A stretch of DNA of 28,587 nt from Saccoglossus kowalevskii (taxonomy: Eukaryota > Hemichordata > Enteropneusta > Harrimaniidae), in assembly GCF_000003605.2 (NCBI RefSeq), contig NW_003138320.1, positions 759,333 to 787,919 on the forward strand. The letters are read 5' to 3'. The translations under genes and the position numbers were made by a program. Position 1 is the first letter of the stretch. Every line of letters begins with the position of its first letter. Of the stretch, positions 19,081 to 28,274 are shown one piece after another. Below the pieces are notes generated by a model. It made no database searches. It saw only the letters and a list, made by a program, of their open reading frames with translations, and had not been told where the DNA came from.

Positions 19081-19558
19081 ATACAATAAGTGCAGACATT
19101 AAAACAACCTCTACTTACTTATTTTAATACTCACTCCTCCCCCTCTCTCTACTTTATCACAGACAGAGATTGTAGAGGATTTTACTGCATAGAGCTCAAT
19201 TAATCACTGGAATTTATTTCTTTTTTGCCAGCAGCCAAATGTGTCAACCCAGTAAATATTCGTTTGCTAAAATCCTAGTTTATACTGCTACCACATAAAA
19301 CCCACTAATATTAAACTCAGTGAATATTCCCTCCCATCGCCCTCCCACCACTCATTGCAGTATCTCCACTGACGTCCATTCATATGCAGCAAAAAGAAAA
19401 CAAACGATGACTCATCATAGCGATATACATATATAATGGTACATGTAGTTTTAATTAAAACAAACAATGCAGACCAAAAAAAAAAAAAATCACATGCGTT
19501 AATACTCTTGATAATATAATTGAATAATACATGGATGCATCAAAGTAGGACACACTTA
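19081..19558. other. Intergenic, nothing recognised
   Basis: AT-rich, with a poly-A stretch near 19475-19490. It may include the decayed 3' end of the LINE, but I cannot support a boundary. Confidence 0.4.
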
Positions 19559-19810
19559 GCAGTGACGGCGGCACAGGGGGGGGGGGCAGGGCAGTTGTCC
19601 CCTTGAAAAAAATATTGGGGGGCATTACCCTTCCAAAAGAAAGCTGAAACCCTTTGTGTCAGCAAAATTTCCCCTTCAAAATGCAGGAAATAGCATTTCA
19701 AAGGGTCTATATTTCAAAATTTTGTAAGGTCGCATCTTCAGTGCATAGTTGGTGTGCAGATCTCGCCCCCCCCCCCCACCCCATGCAAAATTGCTTGCTG
19801 CCGTCTCTGC
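19559..19810. mobile_element. Foldback element with G-run and C-run
   Basis: The ends GCAGTGACGGCGGCA (19559-19573) and, in reverse, GCAGAGACGGCAGCA (19796-19810) agree at 13 of 15 bases. A poly-G run near the left end and a poly-C run near the right end also mirror each other, so the pairing extends inward. 252 bp, no coding content. Confidence 0.7.
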
Positions 19811-20027
19811 ATACACAGTATACAAGATCGTTTAAAACTCAAATAAGCCAATTTAATAATTTGCATCATTATTCAAAGTGCATTGAGGAATAACAGTAAT
19901 TATCAGTAGATACCGGTAGTAAAAACAAAACATAACTGGGAGTTGTCAAGAGTAATATTTTAACATGTGGCTTACATGTTTCCCAGAAATGTGAGGTAAG
20001 TTCTTAGGCTGGAACACAGCAAAGTAA

Positions 20028-20117
20028 TTAAAGGGCAGTGGTCATTGCACTGCATCCTGTTAGGCAATGCATGTAAAATACTTTGTTTACATGCACAGTA
20101 CAACCACTGCCCTTTAA
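20028..20117. mobile_element. Short foldback related to MITE family 1
   Basis: A 90-bp element with inverted ends TTAAAGGGCAGTGGT, perfect over 15 bp, and TTAA at each edge. The ends resemble those of 593-896 and 24526-24814, but the interior is unrelated and short. Confidence 0.8.
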
Positions 20118-21105
20118 CACCTCTAAAGGTAGCACAAGATACTGTAAACCACTCCAATTTCAGAATTGGAGTGTGTCAGTAAATCTATGAATGCTATCAA
20201 ATCATTGAATCGCAAAAACAAACGGCAAAAATTAAGCGGTTTACAATAGATACATAATAGTATTCCATGATTATATGGGGCAATCCCAGGGTTAGACAGC
20301 TGTATGTTTAATGGGCAATTGTTGTTGTGGCGACCACGCGCGTTGAAAATTTTGTGTACATAAATTCATTTGACCCATATGAGTTTATTTTGCGTAGTAT
20401 CAATAACGCACGCAGTGGCACACCCTTTAAAGACTAGTACTACGGTATATTATTAAAGACATTTTGGCACATGAATTTGATATTATTACCGATAGTTGTC
20501 TTTAAGAAAATTAAAAAAAAAAAAATAATTTCATCCATTATTTATGAGCAAAATGGTCGACAAATGTCCATTTCAAAATTGCCAACAGCGTTCATTCCAA
20601 AATGGTTGCTCCAGTGAAAATGTAAGAAAAGATGGGGAAAATTTAGAAAATGTGAAAATAAAAGTTTGGTGTGGATAAAAAAAAAAGATTTTTTTTTTAT
20701 TTATGTACACATCCTGTCAGGATAATGTACACATCCTGCCAGGATAATGTTTGAGATTTGATATTGAGATTTTTTTTTATTAAACCTGTTTCTTCTAGAA
20801 ACCATGATATGACTACATGTACTATAATTAATTACACCATGAAACAGAGCAGATATGTCAGTGATATTTAAAAACACATCTAAATAAGTTAAACCAATAT
20901 AGCTTAGCTGCTACACAATAATGAAAATAATATCCACACAATATTATAGCAACAAAAAACAATTCAACAAAAAATGAATTCCGAAACTCAGTACAAAGCA
21001 AACCAAACTATGACAAGCAAAGCAAAGCAAACATTCTTCCATAATAAGAAATTTCTTGCTAATATATTAAATAATATATATTGGGCTATGTAAACTATCG
21101 ACATC
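20118..21105. other. Intergenic with a small duplication
   Basis: No gene recognised. A 22-bp unit, GTACACATCCTG(T/C)CAGGATAAT, occurs twice in tandem at about 20705-20748. Confidence 0.5.
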
Positions 21106-21715
21106 AGATGACCTCTAGATTATCCATCAGATGACCTCTAGATTATCCACATCAGATGACCTCTAGATTATCCACATCAGATGACCTCTAGATTATCCAC
21201 ATCAGATGACCTCTAGATTATCCAAACCCAAAGTTATATATATATATTATCAAAACCCATGGTTATCTAGATTATCCACATCAGATCATATCTACATGCA
21301 GTGTTATCTAGATTATCCATATCTAACATTATCCACATCCAATATCTACAGTGTTATCTAGATTATCCAAACCCAGTCTTATTCATGTCTAGTGTTATCT
21401 AGATAATCCGCATCAGATGTTATCTGGATAATCCAAACCCAAAGTTATATATATTATCAAAACCCATGGTTATCTAGATTATCCACATAAGATCATATCT
21501 AGACTATCTACATGCAGTGTTATCTAGATTATCCATATCTAACATTATCCACATCCAATATCTACAGTGTTATCTAGATTATCCAAACCCAGTCTTATTC
21601 ATGTCTAGTGTTATCTAGATAATCCACATCAGATATTATCTAGATAATCCACATCAGATTTTATCTGGATTATCCACATGCAGAGCTGTCTAGATTATTA
21701 TCTTGATTATGTACA
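21106..21715. repeat. TCTAGATTATCCA-type satellite with two-level structure
   Basis: It starts with five copies of a ~25-bp unit, CATCAGATGACCTCTAGATT plus ATCCA. It then continues as a degenerate array built on TCTAGATTATCCA. A ~205-bp block (about 21229-21433) is repeated as 21434-21640 with few changes, including the distinctive words AACCCAAAGTTATATATA and CCCAGTCTTATTCATGTC. Confidence 0.9.
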
Positions 21716-23019
21716 TCATTGCTATCTACATCCAGTTATTATATCTAAAAAAAAAATACAAGTCTATGGAAGCCCATTTTCTCTATCAATTACTCTGGTT
21801 ACATATCTGACACAGTACATTAATTGCTTTGTAGAAAAGTATCAGGTCAACAACAAAGTTTCAAACTTAAATTAAAAAAAAATATTAAAAGGTATGAATG
21901 ATAAAGTAGAAATTCATTTTAGCTAAAAATAGTATTTGATTTTTGAAAACATTATTTTGCACCCTGTTCCTGAGTGTTTATGTGCGAAAATGTTTACAGG
22001 AGTTATTAATCACCACTGTAATATCAAGAGACAAATTCTCCACAAATTTCAAGTCTGGGAAAAGGTGTGTAATTGTGCAACAAAAGACATTTTACCTGGG
22101 TCATGGTATCTTGAATAAAATATTTTGTTTTGTGAAAGTTGATTGAATTATCAAAATGTGACAAGAATCTAATGAAGTGTTCCACAACAATATCGTGACA
22201 GCAGCTCATCTCATCTTGCAGTTGATGACAAATAGCAAATATTCAGAAATGTCCTTTCAATACTTTGAGCACCAAAATCAAATTCAGTCACTATCAACAA
22301 AAAATAGTTTTAAATTTGGAAAGGTGAACTCTCAGTCTAACGAGCCACAGTTTTGATGCAACCCTGTGAAATCGTAAATTTGTCTTTGGAAATTAAAGAG
22401 GTGTTTACATTATCCTCTCTAAAAACAGTAAAGAAGCAAACAGAATGGAACTGACAATGAATAGCTAAGCCATCTTAAGATTACTCATATGACTACTAAC
22501 TTCTATCACACAAAATAAATGGATCAATGAAGAGTTTTGTTAATGTACAATACTATTCACTAGTAAAAAAAGAATCTTTATTTTTACATGTGACATTCAT
22601 ATCACAAAAATGAAAAAAATTAAATATAAAATAAGGGGTCACCATACATAGAAATACTTGTAGGTGTACAAAATGGAGTGAAAATAGCAAATAGTTTTTT
22701 TCTGTTTTAGAGTATTTTTATACAACGAATATTTTCAATAGCAAGAATACATGGTGGAAATCTGATACGTGTTACAATGTACTTCTCCATGTCTGAAAGT
22801 ATTTACATTTAACTCTTGTTGGTTTTTTAAAAGAAAAATAGTTGTCTGGTGTGCTACATTGCGCATCACAATGTCTGACCATTCCTTATTATCTATAACA
22901 ATTATTTCGATTGTACTTGTTATCATGAAAAACAAATTGCTTTGTCAAATTGACCTGTAAGGAACACTTTTCAAGCAAAAGACAATATTTTGGTTTTAGC
23001 TAATTTTGGTATTTACAAG
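21716..23019. other. Intergenic, no supported gene
   Basis: AT-rich. Short frames on both strands overlap one another. A possible minus-strand coding-like stretch near 22820-22910 is discussed among the rejected items. Confidence 0.4.
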
Positions 23020-23203
23020 TACCGTAAAATCTGTATTAGAAGCCGCATCCCTAATAGAAGTCGCACCCATTCTTTTTGAATAATTGAGAACCAAAAATTC
23101 GTCATTTCTCATATGTGTAGATGCTCTAATAGAAGCCTCATCCCCTCTATTGCATTGTACCATTTTAATAGAAGCCGCGGTTTCTAATACAGATTTTACA
23201 GTA
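23020..23203. mobile_element. Foldback element with TA edges
   Basis: A 184-bp element. The left end is TA then CCGTAAAATCTGTATTAGAA; the right end in reverse is TACTGTAAAATCTGTATTAG, with about 25 of 27 bases matching. The internal word TAATAGAAGCCGC is also repeated. TA at both edges suggests a Tc1/mariner-type non-autonomous element (inference). Confidence 0.85.
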
Positions 23204-23662
23204 GTATATTTTTAAAAATGAAGATGGCAGTTTTGCAGCTGACTGCTCGTTTACTGTTCTTGTTGCCGGGATACTCAAATGACATGTACAGTTATGATGA
23301 CTGAAAGTTAAAAAAAATATGAAAAAAAAACACTGCTGAATAACTTTATATGAAAATACTCAACAAATCAAAATCAAAATACTCATCACAAGGAGAGTAT
23401 ATTTTACTAGTAATAAATTCTTGAATATTTTATTTGGAAACATTTTCTATCATGAAGCAAATTCATGATTAGTACAAGCTTATGATTGGTTACTAGAACA
23501 AACAAATCACAACACTTGATTCATTAGTTTAGTGCAGTGCAGTGCAGGTTTACACAACTTTGCATTAAATTCTCAGTAAATTGCATAAAGAGTTACTTTT
23601 GACTGATATTACAAATTTAACGCTTAATGGGAAAATGCATTGTGGGATATGTTGTCAAATTG

Positions 23663-23912
23663 AACAGATCAAGGAGAACTAGTTTTTTTGCATAGAGGCA
23701 ATAAATATTTTATAAATGGGTCATTACCCAGAATGCAGATGGGTATTAACTGCACTTTTCACATTACAAATAATACTAAGGGAGAAATTTTAATTCTGGG
23801 TTAAACAGAACAAGGAGAATTATTTATTTTTTTTGCATAGGAAGCAAAAATATATATATTTTTTTAATAAATGGGTTATAGGATTCAGAATGCAGGTGGG
23901 ATATTACCTGCA
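23663..23912. repeat. Diverged tandem duplication
   Basis: Two units, about 23663-23753 and 23804-23912, share AACAGA(T/A)CAAGGAGAA, TTTTTTTGCATAG, ATAAATGGGT and AGAATGCAG(A/G)TGGG...TTA(A/C)CTGCA in the same order. Confidence 0.7.
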
Positions 23913-24012
23913 TTATTCATAATAAAAATGGAACAAACCATCTAGCAAGTAAGAAAACTTTGATCAAACCATTATACATGCACAGAAGAAGAGAGCTAAA
24001 ATACAACCTAAC

Positions 24013-24111
24013 TGCATTGTAGATGCATTTATCGTACTCTTCCGACTTAGGGTCCATGCTACTTAGCTCTGAAAATCGCGTTACACCACCCATGAGCAAA
24101 ACCATTGTATC
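24013..24111 (-). CDS. Isolated exon-like segment, family unknown
   Basis: Between an acceptor (AATTTAACAG before 24111) and a donor (GTTAGG at 24012) lies an exact 99-bp open segment, phase 0 at both ends, reading DTMVLLMGGVTRFSELSS and then MDPKSEEYDKCIYNA. The composition is protein-like (balanced charge, a Ser/Glu/Asp-rich patch, Cys, Tyr). I do not recognise the family and found no neighbouring exon that joins it. It lies downstream of the NAALADase-like gene on the same strand, so it would belong to a separate gene or be a lone false positive. Confidence 0.35.
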
Positions 24112-24219
24112 CTGTTAAATTCTGATCGAAAAGCATATAAATCAAAACTTGTTATTTGGACCTTAGAAACACCTCAAATTAATGTAAGCACATGAGCTAC
24201 TAATAAAGAAAATATGGAA

Positions 24220-24373
24220 TACTGTAGAACCATTTATTTTCACAGGTATCTCATTTCACTCGTATTGTTAAATTTATTTTCAAATTTACAGATTTTTTAG
24301 TGAAATAAGTATGATTTAGCAGATTTCTTTAATCAGTGAAAATAAAATTGAAAAATTAAATGCTTTTACAGTA
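24220..24373. mobile_element. Foldback element with TA edges, second family
   Basis: A 154-bp element. The left end is TACTGTAGAACCATTTATTT then TCAC; the right end in reverse is TACTGTAAAAGCATTTAATT. A relative may lie at about 12695-12783. Confidence 0.7.
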
Positions 24374-24525
24374 ACAGACATTATTTTGTCATTTTTTTCA
24401 ATTTTTCCTGACAAGACCTAAAGTTCAGTGAGTGATCTTTACAGTGGTTGATTTGAGTTTTTTAAACATAACCAACTAGACCAACTAAAAGAACTCTAAA
24501 CCCAATATAATTTATAATTACCATG

Positions 24526-24814
24526 TTAAATGGCAGTAGTCGTCCCGGCATGCATGCACGAGATATATGGGTCTCATATAAACAAAGATGGCGACTTTGA
24601 CTGTTGCACAGATCAACGAGTACAAACTGAGACGTTTCCAAGCTTTAATTAAGTATTTTTTAGGTGATTGGAAGATATCGAAGGAGTCACCGGCGGTAAT
24701 CAGTGCAATTCGCACCCAGGTCAAACCTCATACTTGTGACTTCCATTTGAAGAACGCATTGGATTGTGGGAAAATAATGTTTATCAACACAACGTGACGA
24801 CCACCGCACTTTAA
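24526..24814 (+). mobile_element. Foldback element (MITE family 1, copy 2) with intact ORF
   Basis: A 289-bp element with TTAA edges and inverted ends TTAAATGGCAGTAGTCGTC and, in reverse, TTAAAGTGCGGTGGTCGTC. Nearly the whole interior is an open frame, annotated separately. It sits about 350 bp beyond the stop codon of the NAALADase-like gene. Confidence 0.85.
24588..24797 (+). CDS. 69-residue frame inside MITE family 1 copy 2
   Basis: The frame reads MATLTVAQINEYKLRRFQAL, later FLGDWKISKESP and VKPHTCDFHLKN, and stops TGA just before the right inverted repeat. The sister copy at 662-860 aligns codon for codon for about 60 codons without an indel, but with stop codons. The N-terminal part loosely recalls short helical DNA-binding domains such as SAP; this is only an impression. 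It may be a captured host exon or the start of a transposon protein left in a deletion derivative. Confidence 0.35.
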   Translation: MATLTVAQINEYKLRRFQALIKYFLGDWKISKESPAVISAIRTQVKPHTCDFHLKNALDCGKIMFINTT

Positions 24815-25124
24815 ATATGCAATATGGACGGAACCTGCAATTTTTATTATTGTTGTTGGATACTGTACATTGTCAGATACATTGAACTCTGAGTTCTCAT
24901 GACCTGAAAACACTTCTTGTAGCACACATATGAGTATCCAAACAAGTACGTGCACTGGTTGATTTGGCACATGCATATTACAGTTTTTTGATTATTCAAT
25001 TTTTGAATATTATTGTACCCTGCAAATGCAACATTTTTAGTTCAGGACAAACCATAACCGAATTTTGATTATGAAGTATCAACATCAATAATAATGAAAA
25101 ATAATTTTCTAGCCATATTGCATT

Positions 25125-25130
25125 TTTAAT
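25125..25130 (-). other. Candidate poly(A) signal
   Basis: ATTAAA on the minus strand about 36 nt after the NAALADase-like stop. An AATAAA also lies further down, near 24843-24848. Either could serve the transcript. Confidence 0.3.
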
Positions 25131-25165
25131 GATGCATGAAATAGGTTAAAAAGTTTGGATTTTGT

Positions 25166-25364
25166 TTACTGCAGTAAGGCATCTTGAAAACTGTTTGTGG
25201 CAGCTTGTATTGATAGGGTAATCAGTGATAACTGTCGTTGAATTAAATCATCTCTACTGATGCTTGGATCGTACACAGTATGCGCATAATAAACAGAGTC
25301 AATGATACTTCCAAACCAGGTTCCAGTTGACAGGTTTGTTGAACTTGGAGACAACAGTACATGC
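25166..25364 (-). CDS. NAALADase-like terminal exon
   Basis: A long T-rich tract and GAAG form the acceptor before 25364; entry phase 2; stop TAA at 25166-25168. It reads HVLLSPSSTNLSTGTWFGSI, then YAHTVYDPSISRDDLIQRQL and SIQAATNSFQDALLQ. The length from the changed Lys699 position to the C terminus (54 residues) is close to that of FOLH1 (51). Confidence 0.92.
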
Positions 25365-27802
25365 CTTCAAAAAAAAAAAAAAAAAACATTTCTGTACACA
25401 GCTCAGAAATCTAAATGATTGAAATTTGCCTCAAAAAACAAAAAAATAAAATATATTTCTGTATATATTTAAAATTTTCTCAACCATACCTCTTGCGTAT
25501 TTTTTGATAATTCCATCATTAATATTTGACCAAATCAAAATTTTCCAATGCCTACTGTTCTAGATTAAATGTTTGATATCGTATTATAGCAGAAGTCAAT
25601 TTGTGTTTGATGATTTACTGAAACGGATGGTTTGTTTTTAACTGAGTGGTGACTAGTATATTCTTGCATTAAGCATAATGTCAACTAAGTTCAGAATACA
25701 GTGTGTATCACATCAATATCAGACCAACAATACTGATATGAGAAAAAACATGATTCTTACTTGTACTGTTTATTTCTCTGTGGAACATTAATATCATGTC
25801 GGATAAAATGTCTTTCCAACTGCATCAGTCTATCATTGATGTCCCGTACTCGGTATGGACTGTGGACAAAGTAGAAAACATCCATAAATACAGAAAAAAA
25901 TCAAAAAAATCAGGCTTTACAGAAATAATTTAGTTTTACTGATAATGCATATAAAAAAAATTTGAATTCAAACTGATTGGCTAAAATTCAACCAGGGTGA
26001 GTGTACCACTGGGATGGAAGAGCCACCATAACCCCCGGATAGGAGAGCCACCATAACCCCCGGATAGGAGAGCCACCATAACCCCCGGATAGGAGAGCCA
26101 CCATAACCCCCGGATAGGAGAGCCACCATAACCCCCGGATAGGAGAGCCACCATAACCCCCGGATAGGAGAGCCACCATACCCAGGATAGGAGAGCCACC
26201 ATACCCAGGATAGGAGAGCCACAATACCCAGGATAGGAGAGCCACAATACCCAGGATAGGAGAGCCACAATACCCAGGATAGGAGAGCCACAATACCCAG
26301 GATAGGAGAGCCACAATACCCAGGATAGGAGAGCCACAATACCCAGGATAGGAGAGCCACCATACTCTAGATAGGAGAGCCACCATACCCTAGATAGGAG
26401 AGCCACCATACCCAGGATAAAAGAGCCACCATACCCAGGATAAAAGAGCCACCATACCCTGGATAGGAGAGCCACAATACCCTTGATAGGAGAGCCACCA
26501 TACCCTAGATAGGAGAGCCACCATACCCTAGATAGGAGAGCCACCATACCCTGGATAGGAACGCCACCATACCCTGGATAGGAACGCCACCATACCCTGG
26601 ATAGGAACGCCACCGAACCCAAAAGTACAACTCACAGTAACCCGATTGAGAGTAACACAGGGAGCTACTGATCAAGATGTATTCACTGATGAATGCGACT
26701 TCATAAAAACTGAATATTGTCTTGTATTTCAACAGTGGTTTTAGATAAACTCTGAAGATTATGGTTTGTTCACTTTACAAATGAATTCTTTCAAGCCTTG
26801 AGAACCAAATAGAAATTTTCACTACTACTATCTCATGAAATTAAAGCAATAATGGTGGATATCATATTTTACAAGTAAACCACTTACTTGATAGAGTGAT
26901 TAGCACTTGAAATGATTTCTTCAAATTCCATGGCAACTGAGACAAACTTTGCAATCGTACTATTCAAATAATCTGAGAAAAAGAAAAAAAAAAAAAACAT
27001 CAATTTGTATCACAGCAACCAAACCTTGACCAAGAAGTTTCAGTTATTGCACAATCTGTGTAATTATTGGTATGCAATCTGAAACTCTTATCGCAGCGAT
27101 AGAAACGATATGGGTTCAAGATCACAGAGAAGGACGAGAGATTTAGCATGTACATTTTTATATCACTACTTTAGTGTGAATTATCTGTACTAGTGTCACA
27201 GTGTAAGGCCTGCTTATTGCTATTGAGAGGGGCACCCACAGAACTCACACTGGACAGGGGGGGAGGGTTCTATATCTGCTGACTACCAGTGTGAATGGTT
27301 TGCATCATGGGTATGTGATAAACACAGATTGAAAGAGAAGAAGATATTTACTGGTTTTTGCTGTATTCATTCAACACCACTGAATTGAATGCACGCATGC
27401 AGTATATTACATGTCACTACCATGTCACGTACAAGACATGGAATACGATTTCCGTAGCCAAACGTACCATTGACATATACACTAGCAATTTACACTAAGT
27501 CAGTAACAACAACAGTGTCATTCAAATGAAAAAAAAAAAAACTTTCAAACCCTACCTACTGATGTTGCTAAGCTTGTCAAATCCTTATGCGGCAAGACAT
27601 CATTGAATTGTTGCTGTAACATTACAGCATAATCACCGACACTGAATGGTAGTATCATTGAATCTGTTAATTCCAGTAAGACCTCACCAAATATCTTAGT
27701 CATCGTCTGATGGAGACGCAGTTCAGGATCTACCAAACGTTTTGCATAATGGTAGTCATCATATACAGTGTTGTACGCTGGATATTTCGTCATTTTATAA
27801 CT
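25166..27802 (-). CDS. NAALADase / glutamate carboxypeptidase II-like protein, last four exons
   Basis: Exons 27802-27556, 26972-26888, 25859-25761 and 25364-25166 join in frame (phases 1, 2, 2) into 209 residues of the C-terminal part of a peptidase M28B protein. Alignment to human FOLH1 is clear: KYPAYNTVYDDYHY to the GYPLYHSVYETYEL region, LPFSVGDYAVML to LPFDCRDYAVVL, INDRLMQLERHF to MNDQLMFLERAF, HVLLSPSSTN to HVIYAPSSHN, and a C-terminal SIQAATNSFQDAL helix. This covers the end of the protease domain and the transferrin-receptor-type dimerisation domain. The family consists of type II membrane zinc peptidases cleaving acidic dipeptides or folate polyglutamates. Zinc ligand His553 is Asn here and pocket residue Lys699 is Leu, so activity is doubtful. 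The membrane anchor and the other zinc ligands lie beyond the right edge. Confidence 0.92.
25761..25859 (-). CDS. NAALADase-like 99-bp exon
   Basis: The acceptor TTTGTCCACAG precedes 25859 and the donor GTAAGA starts at 25760; phase 2 at both ends. Joined to the previous exon it gives SINPYRVRDINDRLMQLERH then FIRHDINVPQRNKQY, which aligns without gaps to the NP...MND.LM.LER block of FOLH1. Confidence 0.92.
26013..26620. repeat. Intronic GC-rich minisatellite, 26 units
   Basis: It lies in the 1028-bp intron between the 85-bp and 99-bp NAALADase-like exons. Six leading units are about 25 bp (GGATAGGAGAGCCACCATAA plus CCCCC); the remaining twenty are about 23 bp (ending CCCAGG, CCCTAG or CCCTGG). 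Variants cluster in blocks, for example six consecutive units with GCCACAATA. All three minus-strand frames stay open because the unit has no stop in that direction; these frames are not genes. Confidence 0.95.
26888..26972 (-). CDS. NAALADase-like 85-bp exon
   Basis: The acceptor CTTTTTCTCAG precedes 26972 and the donor GTAAGT starts at 26887; phase 1 to 2. It reads DYLNSTIAKFVSVAMEFEE then IISSANHSI, matching the helical segment before the MND motif of human FOLH1. Confidence 0.9.
27556..27802 (-). CDS. NAALADase-like exon with YPAYN motif
   Basis: The acceptor TTATTCACAG precedes 27802 and the donor GTAGGG starts at 27555; 247 bp, phase 0 to 1. It reads SYKMTKYPAYNTVYDDYHYA, then LVDPELRLHQTMTKIFGEV and LPFSVGDYAVMLQQQFNDVL. 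An in-frame upstream ATG at 27955 lies in intron sequence and is not the start. Confidence 0.93.
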
Positions 27803-28270
27803 CTGTGAATAATTAATATAATACGTGTTTATTACAAGAATACCGCAAAGTATGAACGAAGGTAGTATGGTGATTGTGTCAAATGACACATAGTGGAGTT
27901 TGATACATTCCCATACTGCATACTTTGAGTCTATGCTTGTGATATCCTTATACACATTTTCCTTGCTTGTAGTAATAAATTAATGAAATATAACATTCTG
28001 AAAAGACAACAAAGAATGTTTCGCACTATACAGACGGGTGTGTATTGTGACGGGATTCTTTTTCTATCTCGTGTTTATAGCATTTCTGTGTCTGAAGTAA
28101 ACAAAGAATCAAAGAAAGCTTAGAAAGAACTCCCATGTGCTGAGAGTATTGAAGACACATTAAAAATTAATTCAAAATTACTTGTACATGAGATATTGAT
28201 AGAAAAGCTGAAAACTAATTATGTACATCAGGTAACTAATATGAACAGAACAGAACAAACAAATTATGAA
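27803..28270. other. Intron 5' of the NAALADase-like exons
   Basis: It should be intron of the NAALADase-like gene, since upstream exons must exist. No exon homologous to the preceding part of FOLH1 was found before the right edge. Confidence 0.5.
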
Positions 28271-28274
28271 TTAT

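Noticed and set aside
22800-22920. Minus-strand coding-like stretch reading EWSDIVMRNVAHQ and then TTIFLLKNQQELN
   Set aside because: Splice-like sites exist, but the phases do not fit the nearby exon at 24013-24111, another frame on the opposite strand is equally open, and I recognise no family.
25968-26732. Long minus-strand frames of 130-213 residues reading WLSYPGYGGSP repeats
   Set aside because: They are translations of the intronic minisatellite in three frames and lack any flanking exon signal.
27545-27955. 136-residue frame starting at an ATG at 27955
   Set aside because: Homology to FOLH1 starts only after the acceptor at 27803; the first ~50 residues are intron translation.
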